A stretch of 64,000 nt of DNA from Indioceanicola profundi (GCF_003568845.1 NZ_CP030126.1:1391001-1455000), one strand, 5' to 3'. Positions 1-10,311 are shown, numbered from the stretch's first letter. Notes: a model not told the origin generated them from the letters alone. A program made the numbers and translations.

Positions 1-971
1 TAGAGAAGCGCCGGGATAAGGGCGGCCTTCACCACCTCCACATAGGGGACGTTGATCGTCTCCGCCATGATGAAGGCCACCGCGCCCATGACGGGCGGCA
101 TGATCTGGCCGCCCATGCTGGCGGTAGCCTCGACTGCGCCGGCGAAGGCAGGCCTGTAGCCGAACCGCTTCATCAGCGGGATGGTGAACTGGCCGGTGGT
201 CACCACATTCGCCACGCCGGAGCCGTTGATAGTGCCCATCAGCCCGGAGGAGACGACGGCGACCTTGGCCGGGCCGCCCTGAGTATGTCCGACCGTGCCC
301 ATGGAGAAGTCGGTGAAGAGGCGGATCATGCCCGCCCGCTCCAGGAAACTGCCGAACAGGATGAACAGGAAGATATAGGTTGAGGAGACGAAGATCGGGA
401 TGCCGTAGATCCCCTCCGTCCCGTAGCTCATATATTCGATTACCTGCTCGAAATCATAGCCGCGGGTCCGGATGGCGCCTGGCGCGTACTGACCGAACAG
501 GCAATAGGCCAGGAAGGCGGCGCAGATCAGCGGAAGCGCCAACCCCATGATCCGCCGTGCCGCTTCGAAGACCAGCACCAAGCTGATGCAGCCGATGATG
601 ATGTCGGTCGTGTTCGGAAGACCCGAGCGCAAATAGAGATCCTGCTCGAAGATGAGCTGGTACATCGCCACGCCGAAGCCCGCGATGCCGAGCAACCAGT
701 CGAACCAGTATCCAGATCCGCCCCGCTTCTTGAGGGATGCGCTGAGCGCGAAGGTCAGCAGCAGGAGAAATCCCACATGGAGAGCCCGGGTCACCAAGCT
801 GGACAGCGGGGTATAGGACGCGGTGTAGATCTGGAAGATCGAAAACAGGACCGCGATGATGAAAATCACCCATCCTGTAGTGGTCGACCTGTCCGTTGGC
901 CCGACATGCAAAATGCTGCTTTCCTGCGGCCCTTGCTCGGGAGACAGGACCTCCCGTTCCAAATTGCTCAT
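1..971 (-). CDS. TRAP transporter fused permease (DctQM/TAXI type), 3' end outside window
   Basis: Inner-membrane permease of a tripartite (TRAP) transporter of the TAXI class, in which the small DctQ and large DctM subunits are one polypeptide. Translation from the ATG at 971 starts MSNLEREV and gives successive hydrophobic segments. A run resembling FILFGSFLERAGM and glycine-rich stretches near GTINGSGVANVVTTGQF and TASMGGQIMPPVMGAVAF are typical of DctM-like domains. About 323 codons are visible; family members are usually 600-700 residues, so roughly half is missing at the left edge. It follows its binding protein by 93 nt on the same strand. Substrate unknown; TAXI systems commonly take up organic acids or glutamate-like compounds. 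Confidence 0.88.
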   Translation of the reverse strand, partial: MSNLEREVLSPEQGPQESSILHVGPTDRSTTTGWVIFIIAVLFSIFQIYTASYTPLSSLVTRALHVGFLLLLTFALSASLKKRGGSGYWFDWLLGIAGFGVAMYQLIFEQDLYLRSGLPNTTDIIIGCISLVLVFEAARRIMGLALPLICAAFLAYCLFGQYAPGAIRTRGYDFEQVIEYMSYGTEGIYGIPIFVSSTYIFLFILFGSFLERAGMIRLFTDFSMGTVGHTQGGPAKVAVVSSGLMGTINGSGVANVVTTGQFTIPLMKRFGYRPAFAGAVEATASMGGQIMPPVMGAVAFIMAETINVPYVEVVKAALIPALL

Positions 972-1015
972 CTCCGGATGGCATCCTCTGGCGACGGACT
1001 GACTGGATGTGGCAA

Positions 1016-1041
1016 GGCCCGGAGCCACATGGCTCCGGGCC
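1016..1041 (-). promoter_or_regulatory. Intercistronic hairpin between TRAP binding protein and permease
   Basis: Perfect 11-bp inverted repeat (1016-1026 with 1031-1041, 4-nt loop) in the 93-nt gap between the TAXI binding protein and the permease. No U-run follows on the minus strand, so a stabilising 3' structure or partial attenuator fits better than a full terminator. Such hairpins often let the binding protein be made in excess of its permease; that role is inferred. Confidence 0.6.
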
Positions 1042-1064
1042 GGCACGGCGTTACGAAGGCCTGA

Positions 1065-2036
1065 TTACTTCAACACGCCTTCTTCCTTGTAGTAGCGCTC
1101 CGCTCCCGGATGCAGCGGGATGGGCAGGCCCTGAACGGCGTTGGCCTTCCCGATCGCGCTGGCCGCATTATGGGAGGCGACCAGCTGGGCCTTCTGCTCG
1201 AACATCGCCTTGGTCATCTGGTAAACCAGATCGTCCTCAAGCCCTTCGCGGGTGACGAGGATATTGACGACGGCAGCGGTCGGCACGTCCTCGGTCTGCC
1301 CGTCATAGGTGTTGGCGGGGATCGTCGCGGAGATGTAGACCGGATTGCCGATCTTGGTGACCACATCCTGCGGGACCGGAACGATCACGATCTCGTTATG
1401 GGACGCCAAGTCGCGGATGGAGGCCACGCCGAGGCCCGAGGACTGGAGGGTCGCGTCGAGCTGCCGGTTCTTCACCAGCTCCACCGATTCGGCGAAGGGC
1501 AGATACTCCAGCTTGCCGAGATCGTCGTAGCTGAGGCCGGCGGCCGAGAAAACCGCGCGGGCATTCAGCTCCGTGCCCGACCGCGGGGCGCCGACGGAAA
1601 CGCGCTTACCCTTCAGATCGGCCAGGGACTGGATGCCGCTATCCTTGCGGGCGACGATCTGGATGAAGTTCGGATAGATCGCGCCGATCGCGCGGAGCTT
1701 GTCCAGCTTCTGCGGGAAGCCGGCTTCCTTGTTGCCCGCCCATGCATCGGCGACGCTGTCGCCCAGCGCGAAGCCGACTTCGCCCCGGCCGGCCTGCAGC
1801 AGGTTCAGGTTCTCCACGCTGGCCTTCGTGGCCTGGGCGTTGGTGTTGATGCCTTTGATGCTGTCGGCATAGATCTTCGCCAGGGACACGCCCAGGGGAT
1901 AGTAGACGCCGCTGGTGCCGCCGGTCAGAACGGTGATGAAGTCCTGGGCAAAAGCGGCCGGAATGCCGCCGGTCAGGGCCGCCGCGGATACGCCGAGGGT
2001 CAGCGCGCCGAATCCGCGCCGTGAAATCTGAGTCAT
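1065..2036 (-). CDS. TAXI-family TRAP transporter solute-binding protein
   Basis: Periplasmic substrate-binding subunit of the neighbouring TRAP permease, 323 residues. The ATG at 2036 is preferred because a GGAGG lies about 9 nt upstream and the product opens with a Tat-type signal: SRRGFGAL at residues 5-12, a hydrophobic stretch, then AFA-QD around residue 30 as the likely cleavage site. The mature part has the TAXI opening ITVLTGGTSGVYYPLG and a middle stretch DLKGKRVSVGAPRSGTELNA typical of the family. The open frame continues upstream to 2222, but that part looks non-coding and would spoil the signal peptide. Ligand unknown. Confidence 0.9.
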   Translation of the reverse strand: MTQISRRGFGALTLGVSAAALTGGIPAAFAQDFITVLTGGTSGVYYPLGVSLAKIYADSIKGINTNAQATKASVENLNLLQAGRGEVGFALGDSVADAWAGNKEAGFPQKLDKLRAIGAIYPNFIQIVARKDSGIQSLADLKGKRVSVGAPRSGTELNARAVFSAAGLSYDDLGKLEYLPFAESVELVKNRQLDATLQSSGLGVASIRDLASHNEIVIVPVPQDVVTKIGNPVYISATIPANTYDGQTEDVPTAAVVNILVTREGLEDDLVYQMTKAMFEQKAQLVASHNAASAIGKANAVQGLPIPLHPGAERYYKEEGVLK

Positions 2037-2260
2037 CTCAGGGGACCTCCCTAGCCAGTGAGAGGCGCCCGCCGCAACCTGCCCTCCGAAATGGCGGGCT
2101 CGGACGACGGGCGCCCAGTCTATTGTTTTCGCAGCTAATGTCCTGGAAAAGTCTTCCAGACGCAACCGTTCCTCCGTTGGTGGAACTTCCGGGAGGGTGA
2201 TTGCCGCCCGAGCAGTGGACATCTACCGTCTGGTGAACACCAATCGGGAGGAACAAGCCC

Positions 2261-3049
2261 ATGGACATGTCGGGGGAGTACCACATCGCCGCGCCGCGCG
2301 AGACCGTGTGGAAGGCGCTGAACGATCCGGAGATCCTGCGCCAGTGCATCCCCGGCTGCGAGGAGATCGAGAAGGTTTCCGATACCGAGTTCACTGCGAA
2401 GGCGAAAGTGAAGGTCGGCCCGGTGAATGCCCGCTTCACCGGGCGGGTGCTGCTGTCCGATCTCGATCCGCCGAACGGCTATACCATCACGGGCGAGGGC
2501 CAGGGCGGGGCGGCCGGATTCGGAAAAGGGGGCGCTCGCGTAGCTCTTACCGAGCAAGGACCCGGATTCACGCTGCTCACCTACACGGCCGAGGCACAGG
2601 TGGGCGGAAAGCTGGCTCAGATCGGCTCCCGCTTGGTCCAGGGCACCGCCAGGAAGATGGCCGACGACTTCTTCGCGAAGTTTTCCGCGGTTGTCGGGGG
2701 CGGCGTTGCACCGGGCGTCACGCCGACAAGGCCGGATCAGGAAGATCCGATGCTGCACACGACTGATCCAGGGCCCGATGGAATGACTGTTCCCCCGGCC
2801 CCGCGGCCGGAGCCCGCGGACATGCCTTTCGCCGGACCGGCCGCTGCGGTTCCGGGCGATGCGCTCACGCCGGGCATCACGGGCGGAAACGCGCCGCCCA
2901 TGGAACTGTCGGGCGCGTATTCCGACGCTCATGCCGCCCCGATGCGCAGTAGCCCGGACGTGACGGGGCAACGTGCGAGCATTGGGCCGATGGTCTGGAT
3001 ACCGGTGCTGGTGGTGGTCCTCGCACTCGCCCTTTGGATGATCCTCTGA
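2261..3049 (+). CDS. coxG: CoxG-like SRPBCC protein with C-terminal membrane anchor
   Basis: First gene of the molybdenum hydroxylase operon. Residues 1-150 are a CoxG/SRPBCC domain (YHIAAPRETVWKALNDPEIL, then an IPGCEEIE stretch). This family helps recruit CO dehydrogenase to the cytoplasmic membrane in Oligotropha. Here it is followed by a Pro/Ala-rich linker (about 155-240) and one hydrophobic helix at 243-262 ending at the C-terminus, so the protein looks tail-anchored with the domain in the cytoplasm. A GGAGG-like site sits about 10 nt before the ATG. Divergent from the TRAP genes across about 224 nt. The role is inferred from family and context. Confidence 0.85.
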   Translation: MDMSGEYHIAAPRETVWKALNDPEILRQCIPGCEEIEKVSDTEFTAKAKVKVGPVNARFTGRVLLSDLDPPNGYTITGEGQGGAAGFGKGGARVALTEQGPGFTLLTYTAEAQVGGKLAQIGSRLVQGTARKMADDFFAKFSAVVGGGVAPGVTPTRPDQEDPMLHTTDPGPDGMTVPPAPRPEPADMPFAGPAAAVPGDALTPGITGGNAPPMELSGAYSDAHAAPMRSSPDVTGQRASIGPMVWIPVLVVVLALALWMIL

Positions 3050-3227
3050 GGAGTGATTCGGGCGGCCTTGACCCGTCCTGGCGTGGCCGGTACCCTTCTC
3101 CAAAAGGCTGAAAGCCAGGGATTTTCGCGGCGGATTTGGCGGCATCCGAACCTGGCGGGACCAAGCCGGGACGTCATGCGAAACGCCTCCGCGGCGATCC
3201 TGAAGAATCAGGTTCCGGGAGGACAAG

Positions 3228-3719
<492 letters not shown>

Positions 3720-3811
3720 CCGACGCGATCCGGCTACGACAAACGTCTCCGGCCCCAAAGCCCGTCAAAGAGGCATCCGGGCCATAAGTCCTTTCAGGGA
3801 GGACACGCCTG

Positions 3812-6214
3812 ATGAACGCCCCTACCCCCGCCTCCACCGGGATCGGCGCCGCCGTCCGCCGCAAGGAGGATCTGCGTTTCCTCACCGGCCGCGGCACCTA
3901 TACGGACGACATCAACCGGCCCGGCCAGCTTCATGCCTGGATCGTGCGAAGCCCGCACGCGCATGCCCGCATCCTCTCCATCGATACAGAGGCGGCCCGC
4001 GCGGCACCCGGCGTGGTGGCGATCTATACCGGCAGGGACATGGCGGCCGACAATGTGGGCGGCCTGCCCTGCGGCTGGCTGATCCACAATAAGGATGGCA
4101 CGCCGATGGCGGAGCCGCCGCATCCGCCGATGGTGGCCGACAAGGTCCGCCATGTCGGCGATCAAGTAGCCGTAGTGATCGCAGAAACTCGCGCCCAGGC
4201 CCGCGACGCCGCCGAGATGGTGGATGTGGAGTATGAGGAGCTGCCGGCTATCGTCTCCGTCGCGGACGCCGACGACGAGTTCGCGCCATTGGTCCATGAC
4301 AGTGTCGCGCGGAACACCTGCTACGACTGGCACCTCGGCAACAAGGAGGCGACGGAAGTCGCGTTCGCAAGGGCGGCCCACATCACCAGTCTGGATATCG
4401 TCAACAATCGCCTCGTCCCCAACCCGATGGAGCCGCGCGCCTATATCGGCGAGTACGACCGGGCGACCGACGACACCACGCTCTGGACCACAAGCCAGAA
4501 CCCCCATGTGATCCGCCTGCTGATGGGCGCTTTCGTGCTGAACATCCCGGAGCACAAGCTCAGGGTTGTGGCCCCCGATGTGGGCGGCGGGTTCGGCGCC
4601 AAGATCTACCATTATGCGGAGGAGGCCATTGTCACTTGGGCCGCCCGCAAGCTAAGCCGCCCAGTCAAATGGACATCGGAACGGTCCGAAGCCTTCCTGT
4701 CCGACGCCCATGGCAGGGATCATGTCACGCGCGCCGAACTTGCGCTGGACGCGGACGGCAGGTTCCTGGGGCTGAGGGTCTCCACAAAGGCCAATATGGG
4801 GGCCTATCTCTCAACCTTCTCCACCTCCATCCCGACGTACCTTTACGCCACGCTGCTCGCCGGCCAGTACACCACGCCGGCGATCTACGCCGAAGTGAAG
4901 GCGCTTTTCACAAACACGGTTCCGGTGGATGCCTACCGTGGGGCCGGGCGGCCGGAGGCCTGTTTCCTGCTGGAGCGGCTGGTGGATACGGCGGCGCGGG
5001 AGATGGGGATCGACCGGGCGGAACTCCGCGGCCGCAACCTGATCCCGAAGGAGGCGATGCCCTATGCCACGCCGGTGGCGCTGACCTATGACAGCGGGGA
5101 TTTCGCCGCCAATCTCGAGCATGCCCTGAAGCTCGCCGACTATGCCGGCTTCCCCGCGCGGCGCGAGGAAAGTGCGCGCAGGGGCAAGCTGCGTGGTCTT
5201 GGCCTCTGCTCCTATATCGAAGCCTGCGGCCTCGCCCCCAGCAATGTGGCGGGAGCGCTTGGCGCTAGGGCGGGCCTTTATGAATCGGCGGAGGTCCGGT
5301 TCCACCCGACAGGTTCGGTCACGGTCTTCACCGGTGCCCACAGCCACGGCCAGGGCCATGAGACCACCTTCGCCCAGATCGTGGCGGACCGGCTGGGCGT
5401 ACCTTTCGACAAGGTGGAGGTGGTGCATGGCGACACGGCGAAGGTTGCCATGGGCATGGGCACATATGGCTCCCGCTCTCTGCCCGTCGGCGGCTCCGCC
5501 ATCGTCAAGGCGGTGGACAAGGTGGTGGCCAAGGCCACGAAGATTGCCGCCCACCTGATGGAGGCCGCCGCCGCCGACATCGAGTTCCGGGACGGACGCT
5601 TCACCGTGGCCGGCACGGACAAGTCCGTCGGCATCGCCGATGTCGCCATGGCCGCTTACGTCCCGCACAACTACCCGCTGGAAGAATTGGAGCCCGGGCT
5701 GGACGAGCAGGCCTTCTATGATCCGAAGAACTTCACCTATCCCAACGGCGTCCAGATCGCCGAGGTGGAGATCGATCCGGACACCGGCAAGACGCAGATT
5801 CTGAGTTTCATGGCCGTGGACGATTTCGGCCGCATCATCAATCCGATGGTGGTCGAGGGGCAGGTCCATGGCGGCATTGTCCAGGGCATCGGTCAGGCCC
5901 TGTTCGAACATGCCGTCTACGATCCGGATTCGGGGCAGCTCCTGACCGGCTCCTACATGGATTATTGCATGCCGCGGGCGGACGATGTCCCAAGCTTCAG
6001 GGTGGTGACGAACGAGCACGCGCTCTGCACCCACAATCCGCTGGGCGTGAAGGGCTGCGGAGAGGCCGGGACGATCGGCGGCTCCGCCACCATCATGAAC
6101 GCGTTGGTCGACGCGCTGAGTCCCTTCGGTATCCGGCACATCGACATGCCGGCAACGCCGGAGAAGGTCTGGCGCGCCATCCAGTCCGCCCGTGTTCCCC
6201 AGGCCGCGGAGTGA
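3812..6214 (+). CDS. coxL: Molybdenum hydroxylase large subunit, form II CO-dehydrogenase type
   Basis: Catalytic subunit (800 residues, normal length) binding the molybdopterin cytosine dinucleotide cofactor. It begins with the usual [20 protein letters not shown]. The active-site loop reads AYRGAGR at residues 374-380, the form II signature; true form I CO dehydrogenases carry a Cys in this loop (AYxCSFR). The catalytic Glu is kept at E751 ([11 protein letters not shown]). Form II enzymes oxidise CO poorly or not at all, or act on other substrates, so the label CO dehydrogenase should be treated with caution. The protein is probably cytoplasmic, held at the membrane through CoxG. Confidence 0.93.
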   Translation: MNAPTPASTGIGAAVRRKEDLRFLTGRGTYTDDINRPGQLHAWIVRSPHAHARILSIDTEAARAAPGVVAIYTGRDMAADNVGGLPCGWLIHNKDGTPMAEPPHPPMVADKVRHVGDQVAVVIAETRAQARDAAEMVDVEYEELPAIVSVADADDEFAPLVHDSVARNTCYDWHLGNKEATEVAFARAAHITSLDIVNNRLVPNPMEPRAYIGEYDRATDDTTLWTTSQNPHVIRLLMGAFVLNIPEHKLRVVAPDVGGGFGAKIYHYAEEAIVTWAARKLSRPVKWTSERSEAFLSDAHGRDHVTRAELALDADGRFLGLRVSTKANMGAYLSTFSTSIPTYLYATLLAGQYTTPAIYAEVKALFTNTVPVDAYRGAGRPEACFLLERLVDTAAREMGIDRAELRGRNLIPKEAMPYATPVALTYDSGDFAANLEHALKLADYAGFPARREESARRGKLRGLGLCSYIEACGLAPSNVAGALGARAGLYESAEVRFHPTGSVTVFTGAHSHGQGHETTFAQIVADRLGVPFDKVEVVHGDTAKVAMGMGTYGSRSLPVGGSAIVKAVDKVVAKATKIAAHLMEAAAADIEFRDGRFTVAGTDKSVGIADVAMAAYVPHNYPLEELEPGLDEQAFYDPKNFTYPNGVQIAEVEIDPDTGKTQILSFMAVDDFGRIINPMVVEGQVHGGIVQGIGQALFEHAVYDPDSGQLLTGSYMDYCMPRADDVPSFRVVTNEHALCTHNPLGVKGCGEAGTIGGSATIMNALVDALSPFGIRHIDMPATPEKVWRAIQSARVPQAAE

Positions 6215-6224
6215 GGAGAGACCC

Positions 6225-7016
6225 ATGTACGCCTTCGACTATCACCGCCCCTCCTCCGTCGCAGATGTCGCCGCCATGCTGGCGGGGGATGAGGATGCGA
6301 AGCTGCTGGCCGGCGGCCAGACTCTGATCCCGACGCTGAAGCAGCGTCTGGCCATGCCCAGCGGGGTTATCGACCTGTCCGGCATCGCGGAACTGAAGGG
6401 CATCACGGAGGAGGCCGGCGGCATCACAATCGGCGCGATGACGCCGCATGCGGCCGTGCATTTCAGCGAAGCCGTTCGCCGCGTGATCCCTGCATTGGCC
6501 GAACTGGCCGGCATGATCGGCGACCCGCAGGTCCGCAACCGCGGTACGCTGGGCGGCTCCATCGCCAACAACGATCCGGCGGCCGATTATCCCGGCGCGC
6601 TGCTGGGGCTGGGAGCGACTGTGCGGACCAGCAAACGGGAGGTGGCTGCCGACGCCTTCTTCACCGGCATGTTCGAGACGGCGCTGGAACCGGATGAGAT
6701 CATCAAGGCCGTCCACTTTCCCCGGCCGGAGCAGGCCAAGTACGTGAAGTTCGCGAATCCCGCCAGCCGATACTCCATGGCTGGAGCCTTCGTGGCCAGG
6801 ACGGCCGGAGGAATCCGCGTCGCCATCACCGGCGCCGGCCCGACCGCCTTCCGCTGGAGAGAGGCCGAACAGGCCCTCACCGCCAACTGGTCGCCCGACG
6901 CGCTGGACAGCCTGATGCTGGACCCGGACAACCTGAACAGCGACCTGCATGCCAGCGGCGAGTACCGCGCCCATCTGGTCCGCGTGATGACAAAACGGGC
7001 GGTGGCGACAATCTAA
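6225..7016 (+). CDS. coxM: Molybdenum hydroxylase medium subunit, FAD-binding (CoxM type)
   Basis: FAD subunit (263 residues) of the Mo hydroxylase. The start MYAFDYHRP at 6225 is chosen because GGAGAG lies just upstream and family members start this way; the frame extends further upstream into coxL. FAD-binding motifs of the vanillyl-alcohol oxidase fold are visible: LLAGGQTLIPTLKQR near residue 27 and IGDPQVRNRGTLGGSIANNDPAADYP near 100-125. It lies 10 nt after coxL, so translation is probably coupled. Its position after S and L matches form II clusters. Confidence 0.95.
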   Translation: MYAFDYHRPSSVADVAAMLAGDEDAKLLAGGQTLIPTLKQRLAMPSGVIDLSGIAELKGITEEAGGITIGAMTPHAAVHFSEAVRRVIPALAELAGMIGDPQVRNRGTLGGSIANNDPAADYPGALLGLGATVRTSKREVAADAFFTGMFETALEPDEIIKAVHFPRPEQAKYVKFANPASRYSMAGAFVARTAGGIRVAITGAGPTAFRWREAEQALTANWSPDALDSLMLDPDNLNSDLHASGEYRAHLVRVMTKRAVATI

Positions 7017-7085
7017 TTCGGATGTTGCGGGGAGCGGGGCGCGACCTTCCCCTTCCCACAGCAACGTCGCATTCCGCTCCGCTCC

Positions 7086-8030
7086 ATGCGACCTACGGCT
7101 AAATGCATGCCCAGCGCCCTTCCCGCCTCCGTCGATGAGACCATGGCCCTGCTCCAGTCCGGGGACTATGTGGCCGACAGGTCGTTGACCACGGCCGTGT
7201 TCCTGGGGCTGAAGCTCAATCGGCCATTGTTCCTGGAGGGCGAAGCAGGGGTCGGAAAAACGGAGATCGCAAAAGTCCTGGCGAAAACCCTGGGGCGCCA
7301 CCTGATCCGGCTGCAATGCTATGAAGGGCTGGACGTCTCCAGTGCCGTCTACGAGTGGAACTATCCCCGCCAGATGATTGAGATCCGCTTGGCGGAGGCA
7401 GCAGGCGGGGCGGACAGGGCGGCGCTGGGGAGGAACATCTTCGCCTCCGACTTCCTCATCGAGCGGCCGATCCTTCAGTCCCTGCGGCTCCACCCCGCCG
7501 GCCCGCCGGTGCTGCTGATCGATGAATTGGACCGGGCGGACGAACCGTTCGAGGCCTTCCTGCTGGAGGTGCTGTCGGACTGGCAGGTCACTGTGCCGGA
7601 ACTGGGCACCATCAAGGCCGAGCAGCCGCCCATCGTGATCCTGACCAGCAACCGCACGCGGGAAATCCATGATGCCCTGAAGCGCCGCTGCTTCTATGCC
7701 TGGGTGGATTATCCCACGGCCGCCAGGGAGCTGGACATCCTGCACCGCAAGGCCCCTGGCCTGGATGAGCGGCTGGCAGCGCAGATCGTTGGATTTGTCC
7801 AGGCGCTTCGCAAGCAGGACCTGTTCAAGATGCCCGGCGTGGCGGAAACGCTGGACTGGGCCAGCGCCCTGGTCCAGCTCGACAAATTGGAGCTCGACCC
7901 GGCCACCATCAACGACACGCTGGGCACCCTGCTGAAGTACCAGGACGACATCGCAAAGATCCAGGGATCGGAAGCGGCACGCATCCTGGAACAGGTGAAG
8001 GCCGAATTGATGACTGCCGGCATGCGGTAA
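7086..8030 (+). CDS. coxD: MoxR-type AAA+ ATPase (CoxD-like)
   Basis: AAA+ chaperone-like ATPase of the MoxR family. Walker A is GEAGVGKT at residues 52-59 and Walker B is VLLIDELD at 142-149. In Oligotropha, CoxD is needed to insert sulfur and copper into the CO dehydrogenase active site, working with the VWA protein CoxE. Here it probably matures the adjacent Mo hydroxylase. The start is uncertain: 7086 gives 314 residues, while the in-frame ATG at 7107 gives 307 and skips the odd N-terminus. It lies 69 nt after coxM and 7 nt before coxE. Confidence 0.92.
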   Translation: MRPTAKCMPSALPASVDETMALLQSGDYVADRSLTTAVFLGLKLNRPLFLEGEAGVGKTEIAKVLAKTLGRHLIRLQCYEGLDVSSAVYEWNYPRQMIEIRLAEAAGGADRAALGRNIFASDFLIERPILQSLRLHPAGPPVLLIDELDRADEPFEAFLLEVLSDWQVTVPELGTIKAEQPPIVILTSNRTREIHDALKRRCFYAWVDYPTAARELDILHRKAPGLDERLAAQIVGFVQALRKQDLFKMPGVAETLDWASALVQLDKLELDPATINDTLGTLLKYQDDIAKIQGSEAARILEQVKAELMTAGMR

Positions 8031-8037
8031 CGCCGAC

Positions 8038-9252
8038 ATGCCTTCCCGCCTTCTCCCCAACCTCATGCATTTCGCCCGAGCCCTCCGTGCGGCGGGATTG
8101 CCGGTTGGGCCGGGACATCTGCTGCGGGCGCTGGAGGCCGTGGAGGCGGTGGGTCTCTCATCCCGGCAGGATTTCTACTGGGCGCTGCACAGCGTCTTCG
8201 TCACCCGCCGCGACCAGCGCGACCTGTTCGATCAGACCTTCCATATCTTCTGGCGCAATCCGCAGATCCTGGAACGGATGCTGGACCTGCTGCTTCCCTC
8301 CGTAAGGGCGGAGCTGGCTCCCGACTCAGCGGAATTGTCCCGCCGGGTGGCGGATGCGCTCCGCGGCGGTCGTCAGCCCGATCTGCCGCAGGACCAGCCC
8401 GGAACGGAGGAGGTGAAGGTGGATGCCACTCTGACAGTCTCCGACGAGGAACGGCTGCAAAGCCTGGATTTCGAGAAGATGTCGGCGGGGGAAGTGGAGG
8501 CGGCAAAACGGACTATTGCCGCCATGCGCCTGCCCCGGATGGAGGCGCCGACCCGCCGCTTCCAGCCCAGCCAGTCCGGCAGCCGGATCGATCTCCGCGC
8601 CACCTTGAGACGATCACTTAGGGCGGGAGGCGATGTGATCGACCTTGTACCGAAGCGTGCCCGAACCAGGATGCCGCCGCTGGTCGTCCTTTGCGATATC
8701 TCCGGTTCTATGGGCCAGTACAGCCGCATGCTGCTGCACTTCCTGCACGCGCTGACCAGCGACCGCGACCGGGTCCACAGTTTCGTCTTCGGAACCCGCC
8801 TGACCAACATCACCCGCTCCCTGCGCACCCGCGACGTGGATGCCGCCCTGGCCAAGGTGGGCGCGCAGGTACAGGACTGGTCCGGCGGCACCCGCATCGG
8901 GGCCTGCCTTGGCGACTTCAACCGGTTCTGGTCACGCCGCGTCCTGGGCCAAGGGGCCGTGGTCCTGCTGATCACCGACGGGCTGGACCGGAACGGAGCC
9001 GAAGGGCTGGAACGCGAGATGGAGCGGCTGCATAAGAGCTGCCGCCGCCTGATCTGGCTGAACCCGCTGTTGCGTTGGGAGGGGTTCCAGCCTAGGACCA
9101 ACGGAGCCAGGGCGATCCTCCCCCATGTAGACGCCTTCCGCCCGGTGCATAATCTGCGTAGCCTGGAGCAGTTGGCCGACGCGCTGGCCGATCCCGGCCC
9201 ACGCCGGATGGATGGCGACCTGGAAGGCTGGCGCCGGATGGCCGCAGCCTAG
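8038..9252 (+). CDS. coxE: VWA-domain protein CoxE-like
   Basis: 404-residue VWA-containing protein of the CoxE family, partner of the MoxR ATPase. The N-terminal half (about 1-190) is the CoxE-specific helical part. The VWA domain carries a complete MIDAS motif DISGSM at 220-225, followed by VHSFVFGTRL and a GGTRIG loop that completes the metal site. It is likely a cytoplasmic maturation factor that recognises the Mo enzyme through metal-dependent contacts (inferred from family). Its spacing to coxD (7 nt) and to the next gene (12 nt) indicates one transcript. Confidence 0.93.
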   Translation: MPSRLLPNLMHFARALRAAGLPVGPGHLLRALEAVEAVGLSSRQDFYWALHSVFVTRRDQRDLFDQTFHIFWRNPQILERMLDLLLPSVRAELAPDSAELSRRVADALRGGRQPDLPQDQPGTEEVKVDATLTVSDEERLQSLDFEKMSAGEVEAAKRTIAAMRLPRMEAPTRRFQPSQSGSRIDLRATLRRSLRAGGDVIDLVPKRARTRMPPLVVLCDISGSMGQYSRMLLHFLHALTSDRDRVHSFVFGTRLTNITRSLRTRDVDAALAKVGAQVQDWSGGTRIGACLGDFNRFWSRRVLGQGAVVLLITDGLDRNGAEGLEREMERLHKSCRRLIWLNPLLRWEGFQPRTNGARAILPHVDAFRPVHNLRSLEQLADALADPGPRRMDGDLEGWRRMAAA

Positions 9253-9264
9253 AAGGACAGAGGA

Positions 9265-9597
9265 ATGAGCACGCAATCCGCAGACGCCGCCCAGATCCTG
9301 GAGCAGGCGGAGCGCTGGCTTGCCGAGGGCCGGCAGGTCGCGCTTGCCACCGTCGTGGCCACCTGGGGCTCCGCCCCCCGCCGGGTCGGCAGCCTGATGG
9401 CGATCAACGATCAGGGCGGTATGGCCGGTTCCGTCTCCGGCGGCTGCATCGAGGGCGCTGTGGTGCACGAGGCGCAGGCCGTCATGGCGGAGCAGGAACC
9501 ACGGATGCTCAGCTTCGGCGTTACGGATGAGATGGCTTGGGAGGTTGGTCTTGCCTGTGGCGGCAAACTCCAGGTCTATGTGGAGGCGGTAACGTGA
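9265..9597 (+). CDS. XdhC/CoxI N-terminal-domain protein
   Basis: 110-residue protein consisting only of the XdhC/CoxI domain: ALATVVATWGSAPRRVGS, then GSVSGGCIEGAVV and the terminal LACGGKLQVYVE. XdhC proteins bind molybdenum cofactor, help its sulfuration and hand it to the apo-enzyme. In most homologues this domain is joined to a Rossmann domain; here the second half is a separate gene overlapping by 4 nt. The split is common in cox clusters and is probably not a frameshift, since both parts have sensible starts and ends. Confidence 0.92.
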   Translation: MSTQSADAAQILEQAERWLAEGRQVALATVVATWGSAPRRVGSLMAINDQGGMAGSVSGGCIEGAVVHEAQAVMAEQEPRMLSFGVTDEMAWEVGLACGGKLQVYVEAVT

Positions 9598-10307
9598 AGC
9601 GCCGGACCTTCGATGCCCTGCGCAAGGCGCAGGCGGACCGTATTCCAGCGGCTCTGGTCACCGATCTGGGCACCGGCTTCCAGACGGTGGTGACGGAAGC
9701 GACGCAGCAGGGCGACTGCGCGCTGGAGGATGAGTTCCTGCCGCAGGTTTACGAGGCCATCGTCAAGGACCGTTCCGGGATCCTGGAATTCTATGACGGG
9801 CAGTTCTTTGTCAATGTGCTGAACTCGCCCTTGCGGATGATCCTGGTCGGCGCCGTCCATATCGCCCAGGCGTTGGCCCCGATGGCGAGCCTTGCCGGCT
9901 ATGATGTGACGGTGGTTGATCCCCGCCGGGCCTTCGCCACGGATGAGAGGTTCCCGGCCATCAGGCTCAATGGCGACTGGCCGGATGAGGCGCTGGAGGC
10001 GCTCCGCCCAGACCGCCGCACCGCCATCATCACGTTGAGCCACGATCCCAAGCTGGACGATCCCGCCCTGATGACAGCTCTTTCCACTCCGGCCTTCTTC
10101 ATCGGTGCATTGGGCAGCCGGAAGACCCATGCGGCACGGCTGGAGCGCATGCAGACACAGGGCGTCCAGGCGGATCGGCTGACCCGCATCTCGGGCCCCG
10201 TCGGTCTGGATATCGGTGCGGTCACCCCGGCGGAAATCGCGATCTCGATCCTGGCAGAGGTGACGCTGGCGCTCCGCGGCGGTCCGAAGCACAAGGCGGA
10301 GGGCTGA
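9594..10307 (+). CDS. XdhC Rossmann-domain protein (CoxF/CoxI-like)
   Basis: 237-residue partner of the preceding half-XdhC. The GTG at 9594 overlaps the upstream TGA in a GTGA junction, giving translational coupling. The C-terminal two thirds are an NAD-binding-like Rossmann fold: MILVGAVHIAQALAPMASLAGYDVTVVDPR, then ITLSHDPKLDDPAL and FIGALGSRKTHAARLERM, and a final RISGPVGLDIGAVTPAEIAISI, all hallmarks of XdhC_C. Role inferred: insertion of sulfurated molybdenum cofactor into CoxL. Confidence 0.93.
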   Translation: MKRRTFDALRKAQADRIPAALVTDLGTGFQTVVTEATQQGDCALEDEFLPQVYEAIVKDRSGILEFYDGQFFVNVLNSPLRMILVGAVHIAQALAPMASLAGYDVTVVDPRRAFATDERFPAIRLNGDWPDEALEALRPDRRTAIITLSHDPKLDDPALMTALSTPAFFIGALGSRKTHAARLERMQTQGVQADRLTRISGPVGLDIGAVTPAEIAISILAEVTLALRGGPKHKAEG

Positions 10308-10311
10308 CCCG

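Noticed and set aside
454-984. Minus-strand frame starting MPSGDEQF
   Set aside because: The other minus-strand frame from 971 encodes a clear TRAP permease with membrane helices and runs off the window edge; this one is Arg/His-rich.
4811-6226. Open frame of 471 codons opposite coxL
   Set aside because: Mirror-frame effect of the coxL reading frame; no domain.
9265-10307. Frameshift in a single xdhC gene
   Set aside because: Both halves have proper ends and a GTGA overlap typical of coupled genes, and split forms are known in cox clusters.
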